Source: Microbacterium testaceum | GTDB lineage: Bacteria > Actinomycetota > Actinomycetes > Actinomycetales > Microbacteriaceae | DNA: 64,000 nt | Reading direction: 5' to 3' | NCBI RefSeq assembly: GCF_020781835.1 | Contig: NZ_JAJGNJ010000011.1 | Location: 62,001 to 126,000 of the forward strand | Shown here: piece after piece, positions 35,141 through 42,873 of the stretch | How positions within the stretch are numbered: position 1 is the stretch's first letter | How the letters are laid out: the number at the start of each line of letters is the position of its first letter | Notes under the pieces: generated by a model | Database searches by the model: none | The model's input: only the letters and a program-made list of their open reading frames with translations | Told to the model about the DNA's origin: nothing | Program-made: the position numbers and the translations under genes

Positions 35141-35181
35141 CCACTGTGCGGGCCTTCGGCGGACGGACCCACGGGGTTGCG
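35141..35181 (-). promoter_or_regulatory. Bipartite promoter of the MBL-ubiA operon
   Basis: Minus strand: CGCAACCCC (first base 35181), a 22-bp gap, then CGCACAGTGG (35150-35141). The -10-like CACAGT is at 35148-35143. Counting 12 bases from its first base lands on the A of ATG 35136, so the message is predicted leaderless. Block 2 is nearly the same as at 51349-51390. Confidence 0.6.
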
Positions 35182-35243
35182 CGGTCGCGGGCGCAGGGGT
35201 AGCGCGGCGTCGTGGGCGCTCAAAGTCGAGCGCGCCCCTTCCC

Positions 35244-35284
35244 GTCAACCCCGTCCCCCGCCGCACCGCCGCGGCCTACCGTAC
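35244..35284 (+). promoter_or_regulatory. Bipartite promoter of the SDR gene at 35352
   Basis: GTCAACCCC (from 35244, perfect) and after 22 bp CCTACCGTAC (35275-35284), with -10-like TACCGT at 35277-35282. It is divergent from the MBL-ubiA promoter within the same 215-bp region; nothing else stands out there. Confidence 0.72.
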
Positions 35285-35351
35285 CGGCATCCCGCGACGC
35301 GCTGCCGGCCGACGGCACCGCACCCGCGCAGGATCGAGCGTGAGGAGTGGC

Positions 35352-36239
35352 ATGCCGCAGGTCGTCGTCATCACGGGAGGTTCACGAGGCATCGGCCGGG
35401 CCACCGCCGTCCGCTTCGCCCGACGCGGCGCTCGGCTCGCGCTCGTCGGCCGGGATCGCGTGGCGCTCGACGCGGCCGCGGCGGACTGCCGCCGGCTCGG
35501 CGCAGAGGTCCTGCCGCTCACGCTGGACCTGGCGCTGCCCGGCTCCGCGCGGCGCGCTGTGGACGCCGCCATCCTGCGCTTCGGCCGGATCGACGTCTGG
35601 GTGTCGGCGGCATCCGTGTTCTCCTACGGATCGGTCGAACAGACCCCGGATGCCGTGCGCGACCGCGTGATCGAGACGAACCTCCTCGGACCGATGCGCG
35701 ATGCCCACGCGGTGCTCCCGCATTTCCGCCGTCGCGGGACGGGCACGATCGTTTTCGTGGGGTCGCTCTTCTCGCAGGTCGCGGGCGCCTACGTCGCACC
35801 CTACGTCGCGGCCAAGCACGGCCTTCTGGGGTTCGCACGGGCGCTGCGCCAGGAGATGCTCGGGGAGCGCGGCATCCGGGTGCGCATCGTCCTGCCCGCC
35901 AGCGTCGACACCCCGATCTACCGTCGCGCGGCCAATGCGACCGGCCGCACGCCTTATCCGCTGCCGCCCGTCGTCTCGGCGTCGCGGGTCGCGCGCGCGA
36001 TCGAACGCGCCACGCACGGACGCCGCAACGAGATCGCGGTCGGCGCCGCGCAGTTCGCCGCCAGACCCCTCCGCGCGCTGGCGCCGGACGTGTACGACCG
36101 CGGCATGCGCCTGCTGCAGCGCACGCTGGGACTTCGGCACCGGCCTGCCGAGCCCACGACCGGTGCCGTGGTGACGCCCCTGCACGACCGCGGCGCGATC
36201 AGCGGCGGATGGCGCCGGATCCCGCGCGGTCGGCACTGA
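35352..36239 (+). CDS. Short-chain dehydrogenase/reductase
   Basis: The 295-residue SDR has the cofactor motif ITGGSRGIGRAT near residue 7, an altered NAAG motif (SAASVF), catalytic Ser in VGSLFSQ and YVAAK. Compared with the two stress SDRs it lacks the N-terminal extension and has a longer C-terminal tail (about 60 residues beyond the catalytic core), like DltE-type or YqjQ-type reductases. GAGGAGTGGC precedes ATG 35352. It sits at the edge of the polyketide/prenyl cluster and shares its promoter type. The substrate is unknown. Confidence 0.85.
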   Translation: MPQVVVITGGSRGIGRATAVRFARRGARLALVGRDRVALDAAAADCRRLGAEVLPLTLDLALPGSARRAVDAAILRFGRIDVWVSAASVFSYGSVEQTPDAVRDRVIETNLLGPMRDAHAVLPHFRRRGTGTIVFVGSLFSQVAGAYVAPYVAAKHGLLGFARALRQEMLGERGIRVRIVLPASVDTPIYRRAANATGRTPYPLPPVVSASRVARAIERATHGRRNEIAVGAAQFAARPLRALAPDVYDRGMRLLQRTLGLRHRPAEPTTGAVVTPLHDRGAISGGWRRIPRGRH

Positions 36240-36308
36240 CGGGCGCCGAGCGCCACCGATCACGGCCGAGCGCGGGGCCGTCTCGCCGAGGCGGCCCCGC
36301 GGGCGGTC

Positions 36309-36884
36309 TCACCGCGCTTCGAAACCCTCCCGCTGCGTCTGCTCGTCGGCCACGCGCACGCCCCACCGGTACGAGAGCTTGCCGCCGAGCCACCCCGACA
36401 CGGTGAGGCCGGCCGCGGCGATCAGACTCAGCACGAAGGCCACGGCGGGGATGCGCCCTGCATCCAGCAGGCGGACGACGAGACCCAGGGAGAACAGGAT
36501 GATCGCCGTCGTGTTGAGCGCGAGATGCACCAGGGCCGTGCGGTGCGCGGGCGTGCGGCGCTCGATGCGGGACATGTCGAGCAGGCCGAGGACCGCGGCG
36601 ACCACCGCACCCACCAGACCGATCGCGATCAGCAGCCGCGATCCGGCGGCGAAGGCGGCGGGCTCGTCCGCGGCGAGACCGATCAGGTCGAAGACGAGAC
36701 TGGACGTCCACGCACCGATCGGGATCGTCACCGCGATCGGATGGAACGGATGCCCGTACGGGCCGGCCACGACCGAGCGCGGGCGCTTGGCCGAGCGCAT
36801 CGCGGGAAAGCTGGCGCCCGTCCGCTCCCCTCCGGCGCCGAGCCGCTGCTCGGCGCCGGCCCCGGGCTGTCCGGCCCCGCTCAT
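36309..36884 (-). CDS. DUF2231 membrane protein
   Basis: The 191-residue protein has a disordered 35-residue start, then GPYGHPFHPIAVTIPIGAW, which matches the DUF2231 signature (HP..HP), followed by four membrane helices and a charged tail. Its ATG overlaps the Mn-catalase stop (ATGA), so it is coupled to it. Family members often accompany redox or catalase genes, and a haem- or redox-linked membrane role is suspected. Function is unproven. Confidence 0.8.
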   Translation of the reverse strand: MSGAGQPGAGAEQRLGAGGERTGASFPAMRSAKRPRSVVAGPYGHPFHPIAVTIPIGAWTSSLVFDLIGLAADEPAAFAAGSRLLIAIGLVGAVVAAVLGLLDMSRIERRTPAHRTALVHLALNTTAIILFSLGLVVRLLDAGRIPAVAFVLSLIAAAGLTVSGWLGGKLSYRWGVRVADEQTQREGFEAR

Positions 36885-37762
36885 TCCTTGTGCAGCGCGT
36901 CTTGGGCGCGTCCGGCGAGCTTCTCGACGGTGTTGGGCAGTTCGGTCGTGCCGTAGAAGCGCACGTCGGGGTGCGTGGGCGGCGGCATCGGCACGCCGGG
37001 CTCCGGCGAGGCCAGATAGGTGAACTCCCCCTTGCCGTCGGGCGTCGGCCCCGATGCCCACCGGCCCTCCGCCGCTGCGGCGCCGTCCGAGAAGTTGATG
37101 TACTGGTACGACACGTCGCGGTCCTCCTTCTCGAGCGGGAAGTTGCTGGGCACGGGCAGGCTCTCGAGCCCCTCCTCCTGCAGTTCGGCCGCCGCGGCCG
37201 CCCACTGGTTCTGGTGCATGGTGTCGCGGGCGAGCAGGAACGCCAGGAGATCCTTCACCCCGTGGTCGTCGGTCTGGTGGTAGAGCCGGGCGACCTGCAC
37301 CCGCCCCTGCATCTCCGCATTGGCGTTGGCCGTGAAGTCGGCGAGCAGATTGCCGCTGGCGGTGATGAAGCTTCCCTGCCAGGGATTGCCGTTGGAGTCG
37401 ACGGGCCGCGCGCCCGCCCCCGCGACGATGCCGTGCTGGATGTCGGTGCCGCCGATGACGGCGGCCACGGTGGGGTCGTTCTGGACCGCCTCCTCGGTGA
37501 TGCCGAGGGGCGACTTCTCCAGGAGCTGCGCGATCATGACCGCGAGCATCTCGACATGTCCCATCTCCTCGGCCCCGATCCCGAAGACGAGGTCGCGGTA
37601 CTTGCCCGGCATGTGCATGTTCCAGGCCTGGAACTGGTACTGCATCGCGACGGAGATCTCGCCGTACTGTCCGCCGAGCACCTCCTGCAGCTTGCGCGCG
37701 TAGACGGCGTCGGGCTTGTCGGGTGTGGCTGCGTGCTGGAGTTCCTGCCGGTGGAAGTACAT
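36881..37762 (-). CDS. Manganese catalase
   Basis: The 293-residue ferritin-like protein breaks down hydrogen peroxide with a di-manganese centre in the cytoplasm. Visible ligand motifs are the N-terminal GQYGEISVAMQYQFQAW (Glu near residue 35), GAEEMGHVEML (ExxH) and ARDTMHQNQW (His near residue 185). The C-terminal part is loop-rich, as in the family. The upstream region is 242 bp shared with hsp20, and it has the shared bipartite promoter. It makes an operon with the DUF2231 gene. Confidence 0.93.
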   Translation of the reverse strand: MYFHRQELQHAATPDKPDAVYARKLQEVLGGQYGEISVAMQYQFQAWNMHMPGKYRDLVFGIGAEEMGHVEMLAVMIAQLLEKSPLGITEEAVQNDPTVAAVIGGTDIQHGIVAGAGARPVDSNGNPWQGSFITASGNLLADFTANANAEMQGRVQVARLYHQTDDHGVKDLLAFLLARDTMHQNQWAAAAAELQEEGLESLPVPSNFPLEKEDRDVSYQYINFSDGAAAAEGRWASGPTPDGKGEFTYLASPEPGVPMPPPTHPDVRFYGTTELPNTVEKLAGRAQDALHKE

Positions 37763-37811
37763 CTCGCTCCTTGGTCGTCGGGACGCCGCCCGGGGGGCGC
37801 GGCATCGACGG

Positions 37812-37854
37812 CCACGAAACGCCCGCGGGCGGGGGCTCGGCACGGGGGTTGTCA
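37812..37854 (-). promoter_or_regulatory. Bipartite promoter of the Mn-catalase operon
   Basis: Minus strand: TGACAACCCC (G at 37853), 22-bp gap, then GCGTTTCGTGG (37822-37812). Block 1 has one change from consensus, and block 2 shares TnCGTGG with the best sites. A predicted start near 37808 leaves a 46-base leader with AAGGAGCGAG before the ATG. Confidence 0.62.
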
Positions 37855-37891
37855 GAGGCCGCGAGCGGGGGCACAATCGCGCGACGAGGTC

Positions 37892-37918
37892 TTGGCACTC
37901 TCCCCGTGAGAGTGCTAA
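37892..37918 (+). promoter_or_regulatory. CIRCE operator (HrcA) over the hsp20 promoter
   Basis: TTGGCACTC, nine bases, GAGTGCTAA: one mismatch from the CIRCE consensus TTAGCACTC-N9-GAGTGCTAA. TTGGCA (37892-37897) and TAATCT (37916-37921) also form a sigma-A-type -35/-10 pair 18 bp apart, so bound HrcA would block RNA polymerase directly. Confidence 0.92.
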
Positions 37919-37929
37919 TCTGACATCAG

Positions 37930-37950
37930 GTTGAGCGAAGGTGACTCAAC
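37930..37950 (+). promoter_or_regulatory. HAIR-like operator (HspR) just downstream of CIRCE
   Basis: GTTGAGC-N7-ACTCAAC matches the HAIR consensus CTTGAGT-N7-ACTCAAG with correct spacing; the changes are at the outer bases and one inner base. It covers about +3 to +23 of the predicted hsp20 transcript, a position suited to repression. Confidence 0.78.
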
Positions 37951-38004
37951 TTCAGGCACTCTCCGGATGCCGGCATCCGGACCGATCGATAAGGAGAAAC
38001 GACC

Positions 38005-38457
38005 ATGGCCGCTTATGACCCCTTCCGCGACCTCGACCGCCTCGCGTCGACGCTCCTCGACGCCCGCCGCGGCGGACCGCGCCGCATGCCGATGGACCTC
38101 TACCGGGACGGCGACCACTACGTCCTGTCCGCCGATCTGCCGGGGGTCGACCCCGGCTCGGTCGACATCGACGTCGACGGCCAGCTGCTGACCATCCGGG
38201 CCGAGCGCACCCTCGCCGCGGGCGACGACGTGAAGTGGATCACGCGCGAGCGGGAGACCGCCTCGTTCGTCCGGCAGCTCAACCTCGGTCAGGGCATCGA
38301 CACCGAGCGCATCAGCGCCGCCTACCGCAACGGCGTGCTGTCGGTCACCATCCCCGTGAGCGAGAAGGCGAAGCCGCGTCGCATCGCGGTCTCGACCGAC
38401 GACTCCGGGGACGTGATCTCCGCGCACGAGAGCGCCCCGCAGCCGATCGAGCAGTGA
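38005..38457 (+). CDS. Hsp20 small heat-shock protein
   Basis: The 150-residue protein is an alpha-crystallin-type holdase that keeps unfolding proteins soluble. The crystallin domain spans about residues 30-125, with ADLPGVDPGSVDIDVDGQLL and the A-x-x-x-N-G-V-L signature AYRNGVLSVTIPV. The C-terminal extension has no clear IXI motif. AAGGAGAAACGACC precedes ATG 38005. It stands alone with a CIRCE and a HAIR-like operator upstream and a strong terminator downstream. A role like mycobacterial Acr2 is suggested by the regulation. Confidence 0.95.
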   Translation: MAAYDPFRDLDRLASTLLDARRGGPRRMPMDLYRDGDHYVLSADLPGVDPGSVDIDVDGQLLTIRAERTLAAGDDVKWITRERETASFVRQLNLGQGIDTERISAAYRNGVLSVTIPVSEKAKPRRIAVSTDDSGDVISAHESAPQPIEQ

Positions 38458-38464
38458 TCCGCCT

Positions 38465-38496
38465 GACGAGGGAGCGGCCCGGGCCGCTCCCTCGTC
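38465..38496 (+). terminator. Strong hairpin after hsp20
   Basis: A perfect 32-base palindrome: GACGAGGGAGCGGC (38465-38478) and its complement GCCGCTCCCTCGTC (38483-38496) with CCGG at the centre. It lies seven bases after the hsp20 stop. There is no T-run after it. Confidence 0.78.
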
Positions 38497-38510
38497 GCAT
38501 GCGTGGACCT

Positions 38511-38550
38511 TGTCAAGGGCCTCGGCGATCCCCCGGGACACCTCCAGAGT
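38511..38550 (+). promoter_or_regulatory. Bipartite promoter of the diiron/CDGSH/GT2 operon
   Basis: TGTCAAGGGC (G at 38512) with, at the fixed spacing, a -10-like CAGAGT (38545-38550). The predicted transcription start is 38557, exactly the GTG chosen for the next gene, so the message would be leaderless. Block 1 has the CAAGGG variant seen also at 41262-41304 and 51349-51390. Confidence 0.55.
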
Positions 38551-38556
38551 GCTCGA

Positions 38557-39624
38557 GTGTCCGTGACCATCTCCCCCCACGATCCCCTGGCGGCCGGCGC
38601 CGACGACGCGCCCGCGCTGCCCTTCACTCCCCGCGGCCCCGTCAGCGCGGCTGTGCTCGGCCACCTCGCCGACGGCGCCGCGACGAACCACACCGCTCTC
38701 GCCGACGCGGCCGTGGCGGCCTCGTCCGACGTCGAGATCGATGACGATCTCCAGCTCGCTCTGTTCGCGCTGTACGCGTCGGCGTACGGCTCCGTCGCGG
38801 CCTTCGACCCCGACCTCGAGTGGGACCCCTCCCTCATCGCGACCCGCGGCGTCATCGAGCGTGCGTTCGAGGCGACGCTGCGGCGGCGCGTCTCCCAGCC
38901 GGAGCTCCCGGCGGCGACGGCGGATGCCGTGGCACGTGCGCTGTTCGCTCTGACCGCCGCCGACACCGGCCCGAGCCTGTCGCGCTATCTGGCGAGGAGA
39001 GCCACCCTGGACCAGGCGCACGAGTTCCTCGTGCACCGCACGGTGTACACGCTGCGCGAGGCCGACCCGCACTCCTGGGCGATCCCGCGCTTGACCGGGC
39101 GCCCGAAAGCGGCACTGGTGGAGATCCAGTCCGACGAGTACGGCGGAGGCGACCCGGAGCGCGTCCACGCCGAGTTGTTCGCACGCGCGGTCCGCGGCGC
39201 CGGGCTCTCGGATGCGTACGGCGCCTATGTCGACGACGTACCGGCCGTGACGCTCGCCTCGCACAACGCGATGTCGATGTTCGGTCTCAACCGGCGCCTG
39301 CTGGGCGCCGTCGTGGGACACCTCGCGGCTTTCGAGATGACCTCATCGATCCCGAACCGCCTGTATTCGGAAGGCCTGCGCCGCCTGGGCTTCGACGACG
39401 ACGTCTGCGGCTACTTCGACGAGCACGTGGAGGCGGACGCCGTTCACGAGCAGATCGCCGCCCGCGACCTCGCCGGCAGCCTGGCCGAGGACCGACCCGA
39501 TCTCCTCCCGGACATCGTCTTCGGCGCTGCGGCCTGCCTGAGCGTCGACGGCCGGGTCGGCGCCCACCTGCTGGATGCGTGGTCGCGGGGCGAGTCCTCC
39601 CTGCGCCCCGAGGATGCGCGATGA
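38557..39624 (+). CDS. Haem-oxygenase-like diiron protein (iron-containing redox enzyme family)
   Basis: The 355-residue all-helical protein fits the haem-oxygenase-like diiron oxidase family. Candidate metal ligands are Glu156 and His160 (HEFLVH), Glu189 and Glu194 in VEIQSDEYGGG, His204, Glu260 and the DEHVEADAVH segment (Glu289 to His297). Known relatives cleave or desaturate fatty or amino acids using oxygen. The start is GTG 38557, supported by the promoter position; GTG 38563 or 38503 are alternatives. It is coupled to a CDGSH gene (ATGA overlap) and then a GT2 gene. The substrate is unknown. Confidence 0.8.
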   Translation: MSVTISPHDPLAAGADDAPALPFTPRGPVSAAVLGHLADGAATNHTALADAAVAASSDVEIDDDLQLALFALYASAYGSVAAFDPDLEWDPSLIATRGVIERAFEATLRRRVSQPELPAATADAVARALFALTAADTGPSLSRYLARRATLDQAHEFLVHRTVYTLREADPHSWAIPRLTGRPKAALVEIQSDEYGGGDPERVHAELFARAVRGAGLSDAYGAYVDDVPAVTLASHNAMSMFGLNRRLLGAVVGHLAAFEMTSSIPNRLYSEGLRRLGFDDDVCGYFDEHVEADAVHEQIAARDLAGSLAEDRPDLLPDIVFGAAACLSVDGRVGAHLLDAWSRGESSLRPEDAR

Positions 39625-39821
39625 GCCGGAACCCGCCGCGGATCACGGCCTACCCCGATGGCCCGTTGCTCGTGCGCGGCGAGGTGGACCTGCGCGATGC
39701 GTCCGGCAGGTCGATCCCCCAGCACCGCCGCACCGTGGCCCTGTGCCGCTGCGGACTGTCGGCGATCAAACCGTTCTGCGACGGGACCCACAAGCCCGCG
39801 GGGTTCCGCACCGACGACTGA
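39621..39821 (+). CDS. CDGSH iron-sulfur domain protein
   Basis: This 66-residue protein carries one complete CDGSH motif: Cys42, Cys44, Cys53 and His57 in CRCGLSAIKPFCDGTH. CDGSH domains bind a redox-active [2Fe-2S] cluster with three Cys and one His. No targeting or membrane segment is present. It is coupled on both sides (4-bp overlap with the diiron gene, TGATG overlap with the GT2 gene). The tight coupling suggests it is the electron donor, or an iron-sulfur sensor, for the diiron protein. Confidence 0.92.
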   Translation: MSRNPPRITAYPDGPLLVRGEVDLRDASGRSIPQHRRTVALCRCGLSAIKPFCDGTHKPAGFRTDD

Positions 39822-40870
39822 TGCGTCTCGCCGCCGAGTACGTGCTCCCCCTGCGCTGGGACGACGACGAGGCACTGCACGAGCTCACGGAGTACCTGCG
39901 CGTCCTCGCAGGGTGGATCGACGTGACCGTCGTTGACGGATCGGACGCCGACCTGTTCGCCGCCCACGCGCACTCCTGGGCCGCCCACGTCCGTCACATC
40001 CAGCCGAACATCACCCGCGGCGCCAACGGCAAGGTCCGCGGCGTCCTGACCGGTCTCGCACTCGCGCGACATGAGCGCGTCGTCCTCGCCGACGACGACG
40101 TCCGGTACGACCGCTCCAGCCTGGACGTCGTCGTCTCCGCGCTGGAGGGCGCCGAGCTCGTCGCCCCGCAGAACGTCTTCCGTCCGCTGCCGTGGCATGC
40201 GCGGTGGGACACCGGCCGGATCCTGGTCAACCGCGCCTTCCACCGGGACTACCCCGGCACGTATGCCGTGCGCCGCAGCGTGCTCGACCGCACGGGCGGC
40301 TACGACGCCGACGCGTTGTTCGAGAACCTCGAGCTCGAACGGACCGTCCGCGTCACGGGCGGCAGGCTCCGGCTCCGTCCGGACGTCTACGTCGCGCGCC
40401 GTCCACCCACGCTGCGGCATTTCCTCGGTCAACGGGTCCGGCAGGCGTACGACAGCCACGCACAACCGTTGCGTCTGGTCCTCGAATTGTCGATCGCGCC
40501 GCTCGTGTTCGGTCTGCGTCGCCGCCCCGACCTCCTGGCGCTGCTCACGCTCGGGGTCGTGGCCGCCGCCGAGTTCGGCCGTCGGCGCGCGGGCGGGCAC
40601 CGCGAGTTCCCCCGATCGGCGCCGCTGTGGGCACCGCTCTGGGCGCTCGAACGCGCGGTCACGAGCTGGATCGCCCTCGGCGCGCGGGCGCGCGGCGGCG
40701 TGCGATACGCGGATACGCGGTTTCCGCACGCCGCCACTTCTCTTCGAGAACTCCGCCGCCGTCACTGCGCGCCCGGACGCGGCGTACGCGGGGCCACGGC
40801 CGCTTCGCGCGCACCGGACACCCAAAGCTCACCCGCAGGTCAGAGATCCTCGGGTGCGAGGTCGCCCTGA
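39821..40870 (+). CDS. Family 2-type glycosyltransferase, third gene of the diiron/CDGSH operon
   Basis: The 349-residue protein has the GT-A fold. Its nucleotide-binding first half ends in the DxD-type motif LADDDVRYD near residue 88, followed by an acceptor region (TGGYDADALFENLELERTV). Hydrophobic segments after residue 200 (LVLELSIAPLVFGL, LLALLTLGVVAAAEF) suggest membrane association. The ATG overlaps the CDGSH stop by one base. The last 30 bases overlap an opposing gene. A glycosyltransferase in a redox operon hints that the product is glycosylated or is an envelope lipid. Confidence 0.8.
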   Translation: MRLAAEYVLPLRWDDDEALHELTEYLRVLAGWIDVTVVDGSDADLFAAHAHSWAAHVRHIQPNITRGANGKVRGVLTGLALARHERVVLADDDVRYDRSSLDVVVSALEGAELVAPQNVFRPLPWHARWDTGRILVNRAFHRDYPGTYAVRRSVLDRTGGYDADALFENLELERTVRVTGGRLRLRPDVYVARRPPTLRHFLGQRVRQAYDSHAQPLRLVLELSIAPLVFGLRRRPDLLALLTLGVVAAAEFGRRRAGGHREFPRSAPLWAPLWALERAVTSWIALGARARGGVRYADTRFPHAATSLRELRRRHCAPGRGVRGATAASRAPDTQSSPAGQRSSGARSP

Positions 40871-41202
40871 CCCTCCTCGCCGAGTTCGACCACACCCGGG
40901 TCCTCGCCCTGCGAGTCGGTGCCGGTGGACTCGGGGTGCACGTCCTCCAGCGGGATGTCGGAGTCGTCGGCAGGGATCTCGGCGGGGTCCGCCCCCGTCG
41001 CCGTGGCCGGGGCGAGGTCCGCCGGATCCGCCCCCTCGTCGCGGGCGGTGGTGGCATCCCACTCCGCCTGGGCCGGATCGAGCGCGGGGTCCGGCTCGAT
41101 CGATGTGTCGCCGTCGCGCAACGGCTGGACGCCGGTGACGCCGTCGGGCGCCGAAGGCACGGTCGGGTCGGACGAGACGGGGTCGATCGAGGCGTCGCTC
41201 AT
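40840..41202 (-). CDS. Acidic disordered protein 1
   Basis: The 120-residue protein is almost wholly Asp, Glu, Pro, Ala, Gly, Ser and Thr, with no hydrophobic core, Cys or membrane segment, so it should be intrinsically disordered and very acidic (for example DSDIPLEDVHPES). I recognise no family. GAAAGGATCC precedes ATG 41202. It is convergent with the GT2 gene (31-bp overlap) and has the shared bipartite promoter. A hydrophilin-like or desiccation-protective role is a guess from composition and regulation. Confidence 0.7.
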   Translation of the reverse strand: MSDASIDPVSSDPTVPSAPDGVTGVQPLRDGDTSIEPDPALDPAQAEWDATTARDEGADPADLAPATATGADPAEIPADDSDIPLEDVHPESTGTDSQGEDPGVVELGEEGQGDLAPEDL

Positions 41203-41261
41203 GGGGGATCCTTTCGGTCGTCCGTGCGTCGGGCGCACGCATCGCCGTACGGCGACTCGCT

Positions 41262-41304
41262 CCATCCAACGCCCGGGCACACCCGTGGCTCCCGCCCCTT
41301 GACA
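41262..41304 (-). promoter_or_regulatory. Bipartite promoter of acidic protein 1
   Basis: Minus strand: TGTCAAGGGG (G at 41303), 22-bp gap, then GCGTTGGATGG (41272-41262). The spacing is exact and block 2 resembles the Mn-catalase site. The rest of the 243-bp gap up to the AraC gene at 41446 shows nothing else clear. Confidence 0.6.
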
Positions 41305-41445
41305 CCGTCCGGAGACACCTCGTAACGCGACCGTTTCGCTCGGGGGCCGAGCATCGCGCACGGTGTCCTCCCGCGCGTTCGGCTGCGGTGGCGAGGGCAA
41401 GATGTCTCGGATGCCGCGGTCCGACCACCGCGGAGAAGGGCAGAC

Positions 41446-42375
41446 ATGGGCGAAGTCCTCACCGTGCGCGCGACCGGCGCCGGCGATGTCGAAGCGGTGT
41501 GGCAGCAGTTCATCCCGAGCGCACGGCTGGACCGCGTGGACCCCGTCCATGTTCGATTCGAGTGGTCCTCGATCGAATCCGGGACGTTCTCCCTCGTCCA
41601 GTACTCCCTGCGCGCGGACGTGCGCTCGTCGATCCAATTGGACGATCAGATCATGGCGTGCCAGTTGGCGGCCCTCGACGGACGCGTCTTCACGAACGAT
41701 CGCGACATCGACCCGCGGCAGCCCTGGATCGCCGGCGACGGTCCGATGCATGGCCGGTGGAGCGGCACGGGCAAGGTGCGGGCGTTCCTGTTCGACCGCA
41801 CATCGGCCGAGCGCGTCGCACGGGCGGTGTCGGGCGACGACCGCCTCGTTCTCCGGGCGATCGACCCGGTCGCCCGCGACCGGATGCTCGCGTCGCAGTG
41901 GGAACGCAGCTTCGGGTATGTGGCATCCGCCCTGGTGTCCGGACACGAGCACCCCCTCGTCGCCGCCGAACTCGAGCGGCACGCGCTGCTGTCCACGCTC
42001 ACGACCTTCTCGACGACCTACCTGGAGGCCCTGGATCGGGCGGGGCAACGTGCCGCCGCTCCTCGCACCGTCCGTCGCGCATTGGCCTTCATCGACTCCC
42101 ACGCCCACCTCCCGATCACGATCGACGACATCGCAGAGGCGGCGGGCATCTCCACGCGCGGTCTGCAGCACGCCTTCCGCCGCGCGCTGGATACGACGCC
42201 GTCCGCGTACCTGCGGACGGTGCGGCTCACCGCGGCTCACCGCGATCTGCACAGCGGCGACGACAGCGTCGGCGAGGTGGCCCGGCGATGGGGGTTCTCC
42301 AGCCCCTCGCGCTTCGCGCGGTACTACCGCGAGGTGTACGGCCGCAACCCGAGCCAGACCGCCCGGATGTTCTGA
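41446..42375 (+). CDS. AraC-family regulator, second of three paralogues
   Basis: The 309-residue protein has an AraC-binding-like N-terminal domain and a C-terminal HTH (LPITIDDIAEAAGISTRGLQ, then VARRWGFSSPSRFARYYREV). Alignment by eye with the protein at 23795 shows matching segments throughout, including the start (GDVEAVWQQFIPSARLDRVD against TVEEMWQTVLPGARISRADG). GGAGAAGGGCAGAC precedes the ATG. Neighbours are stress genes. The effector and targets are unknown. Confidence 0.9.
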   Translation: MGEVLTVRATGAGDVEAVWQQFIPSARLDRVDPVHVRFEWSSIESGTFSLVQYSLRADVRSSIQLDDQIMACQLAALDGRVFTNDRDIDPRQPWIAGDGPMHGRWSGTGKVRAFLFDRTSAERVARAVSGDDRLVLRAIDPVARDRMLASQWERSFGYVASALVSGHEHPLVAAELERHALLSTLTTFSTTYLEALDRAGQRAAAPRTVRRALAFIDSHAHLPITIDDIAEAAGISTRGLQHAFRRALDTTPSAYLRTVRLTAAHRDLHSGDDSVGEVARRWGFSSPSRFARYYREVYGRNPSQTARMF

Positions 42376-42479
42376 ACGTCGTCGCATTCCGTGCCGTGAT
42401 GGCGCGAGGCGTCTGCACCGATGAACGCGGCGTGCGACGCGAGGCAGAGTGACGAGATCGTCTACGAGGAGGATGCGTC

Positions 42480-42806
42480 ATGGGCAAGTTCATCTACGAG
42501 GGCACCGTCCGTGCCGACTTCGAGGACCGCCTTCTCGCTCACCTGCAGATCGTGGTGGGCAACAAACTGCGTCGCGGGGAGCCGTTCTACTTCCAGTGGA
42601 AGGACGACGTCAGCACGGGCGGAGGGCGGACGTCGGTGTGGCTGCACCCCCGGTCCAACATCGTCTTCAAATTCCACGGGGGACGGCCGCCGGCGCTGAA
42701 CCGCAGCTGGCTCGAAGCGCTGATGACCATGGCGAATTCGCCCGCCGGGCTGTACGTCGTCCCCGAGCCCCCGGAGGACGCCGGCGCGTCGGATTCGTTC
42801 GGATGA
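42480..42806 (+). CDS. DUF7882-type small protein (Microbacteriaceae)
   Basis: The 108-residue protein has the recognisable start MGKFIYEGTVRADFEDRLLA and core RRGEPFYFQWKDD followed by GGGRTSVWLHP, a small family common in Microbacteriaceae and often mislabelled as ATP-dependent DNA ligase. No catalytic motif is apparent. GAGGAGGATGCGTC precedes the ATG. Function is unknown. A short beta-rich fold with a surface-exposed Arg/Trp patch is all that can be said. Confidence 0.8.
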   Translation: MGKFIYEGTVRADFEDRLLAHLQIVVGNKLRRGEPFYFQWKDDVSTGGGRTSVWLHPRSNIVFKFHGGRPPALNRSWLEALMTMANSPAGLYVVPEPPEDAGASDSFG

Positions 42807-42811
42807 GCCCC

Positions 42812-42853
42812 TGTCAACCCGCTCGCTCGTGCGGCACGGGCGCGGTTGGCTGA
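42812..42853 (+). promoter_or_regulatory. Bipartite promoter of the flavoprotein gene at 42874
   Basis: TGTCAACCCG (G at 42813) with GGTTGGCTGA 22 bp later (42844-42853). The -10-like TTGGCT is at 42846-42851. The predicted start near 42858 leaves a 16-base leader with GGAAGG. Confidence 0.65.
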
Positions 42854-42873
42854 AGACAACGGAAGGATGCCGC

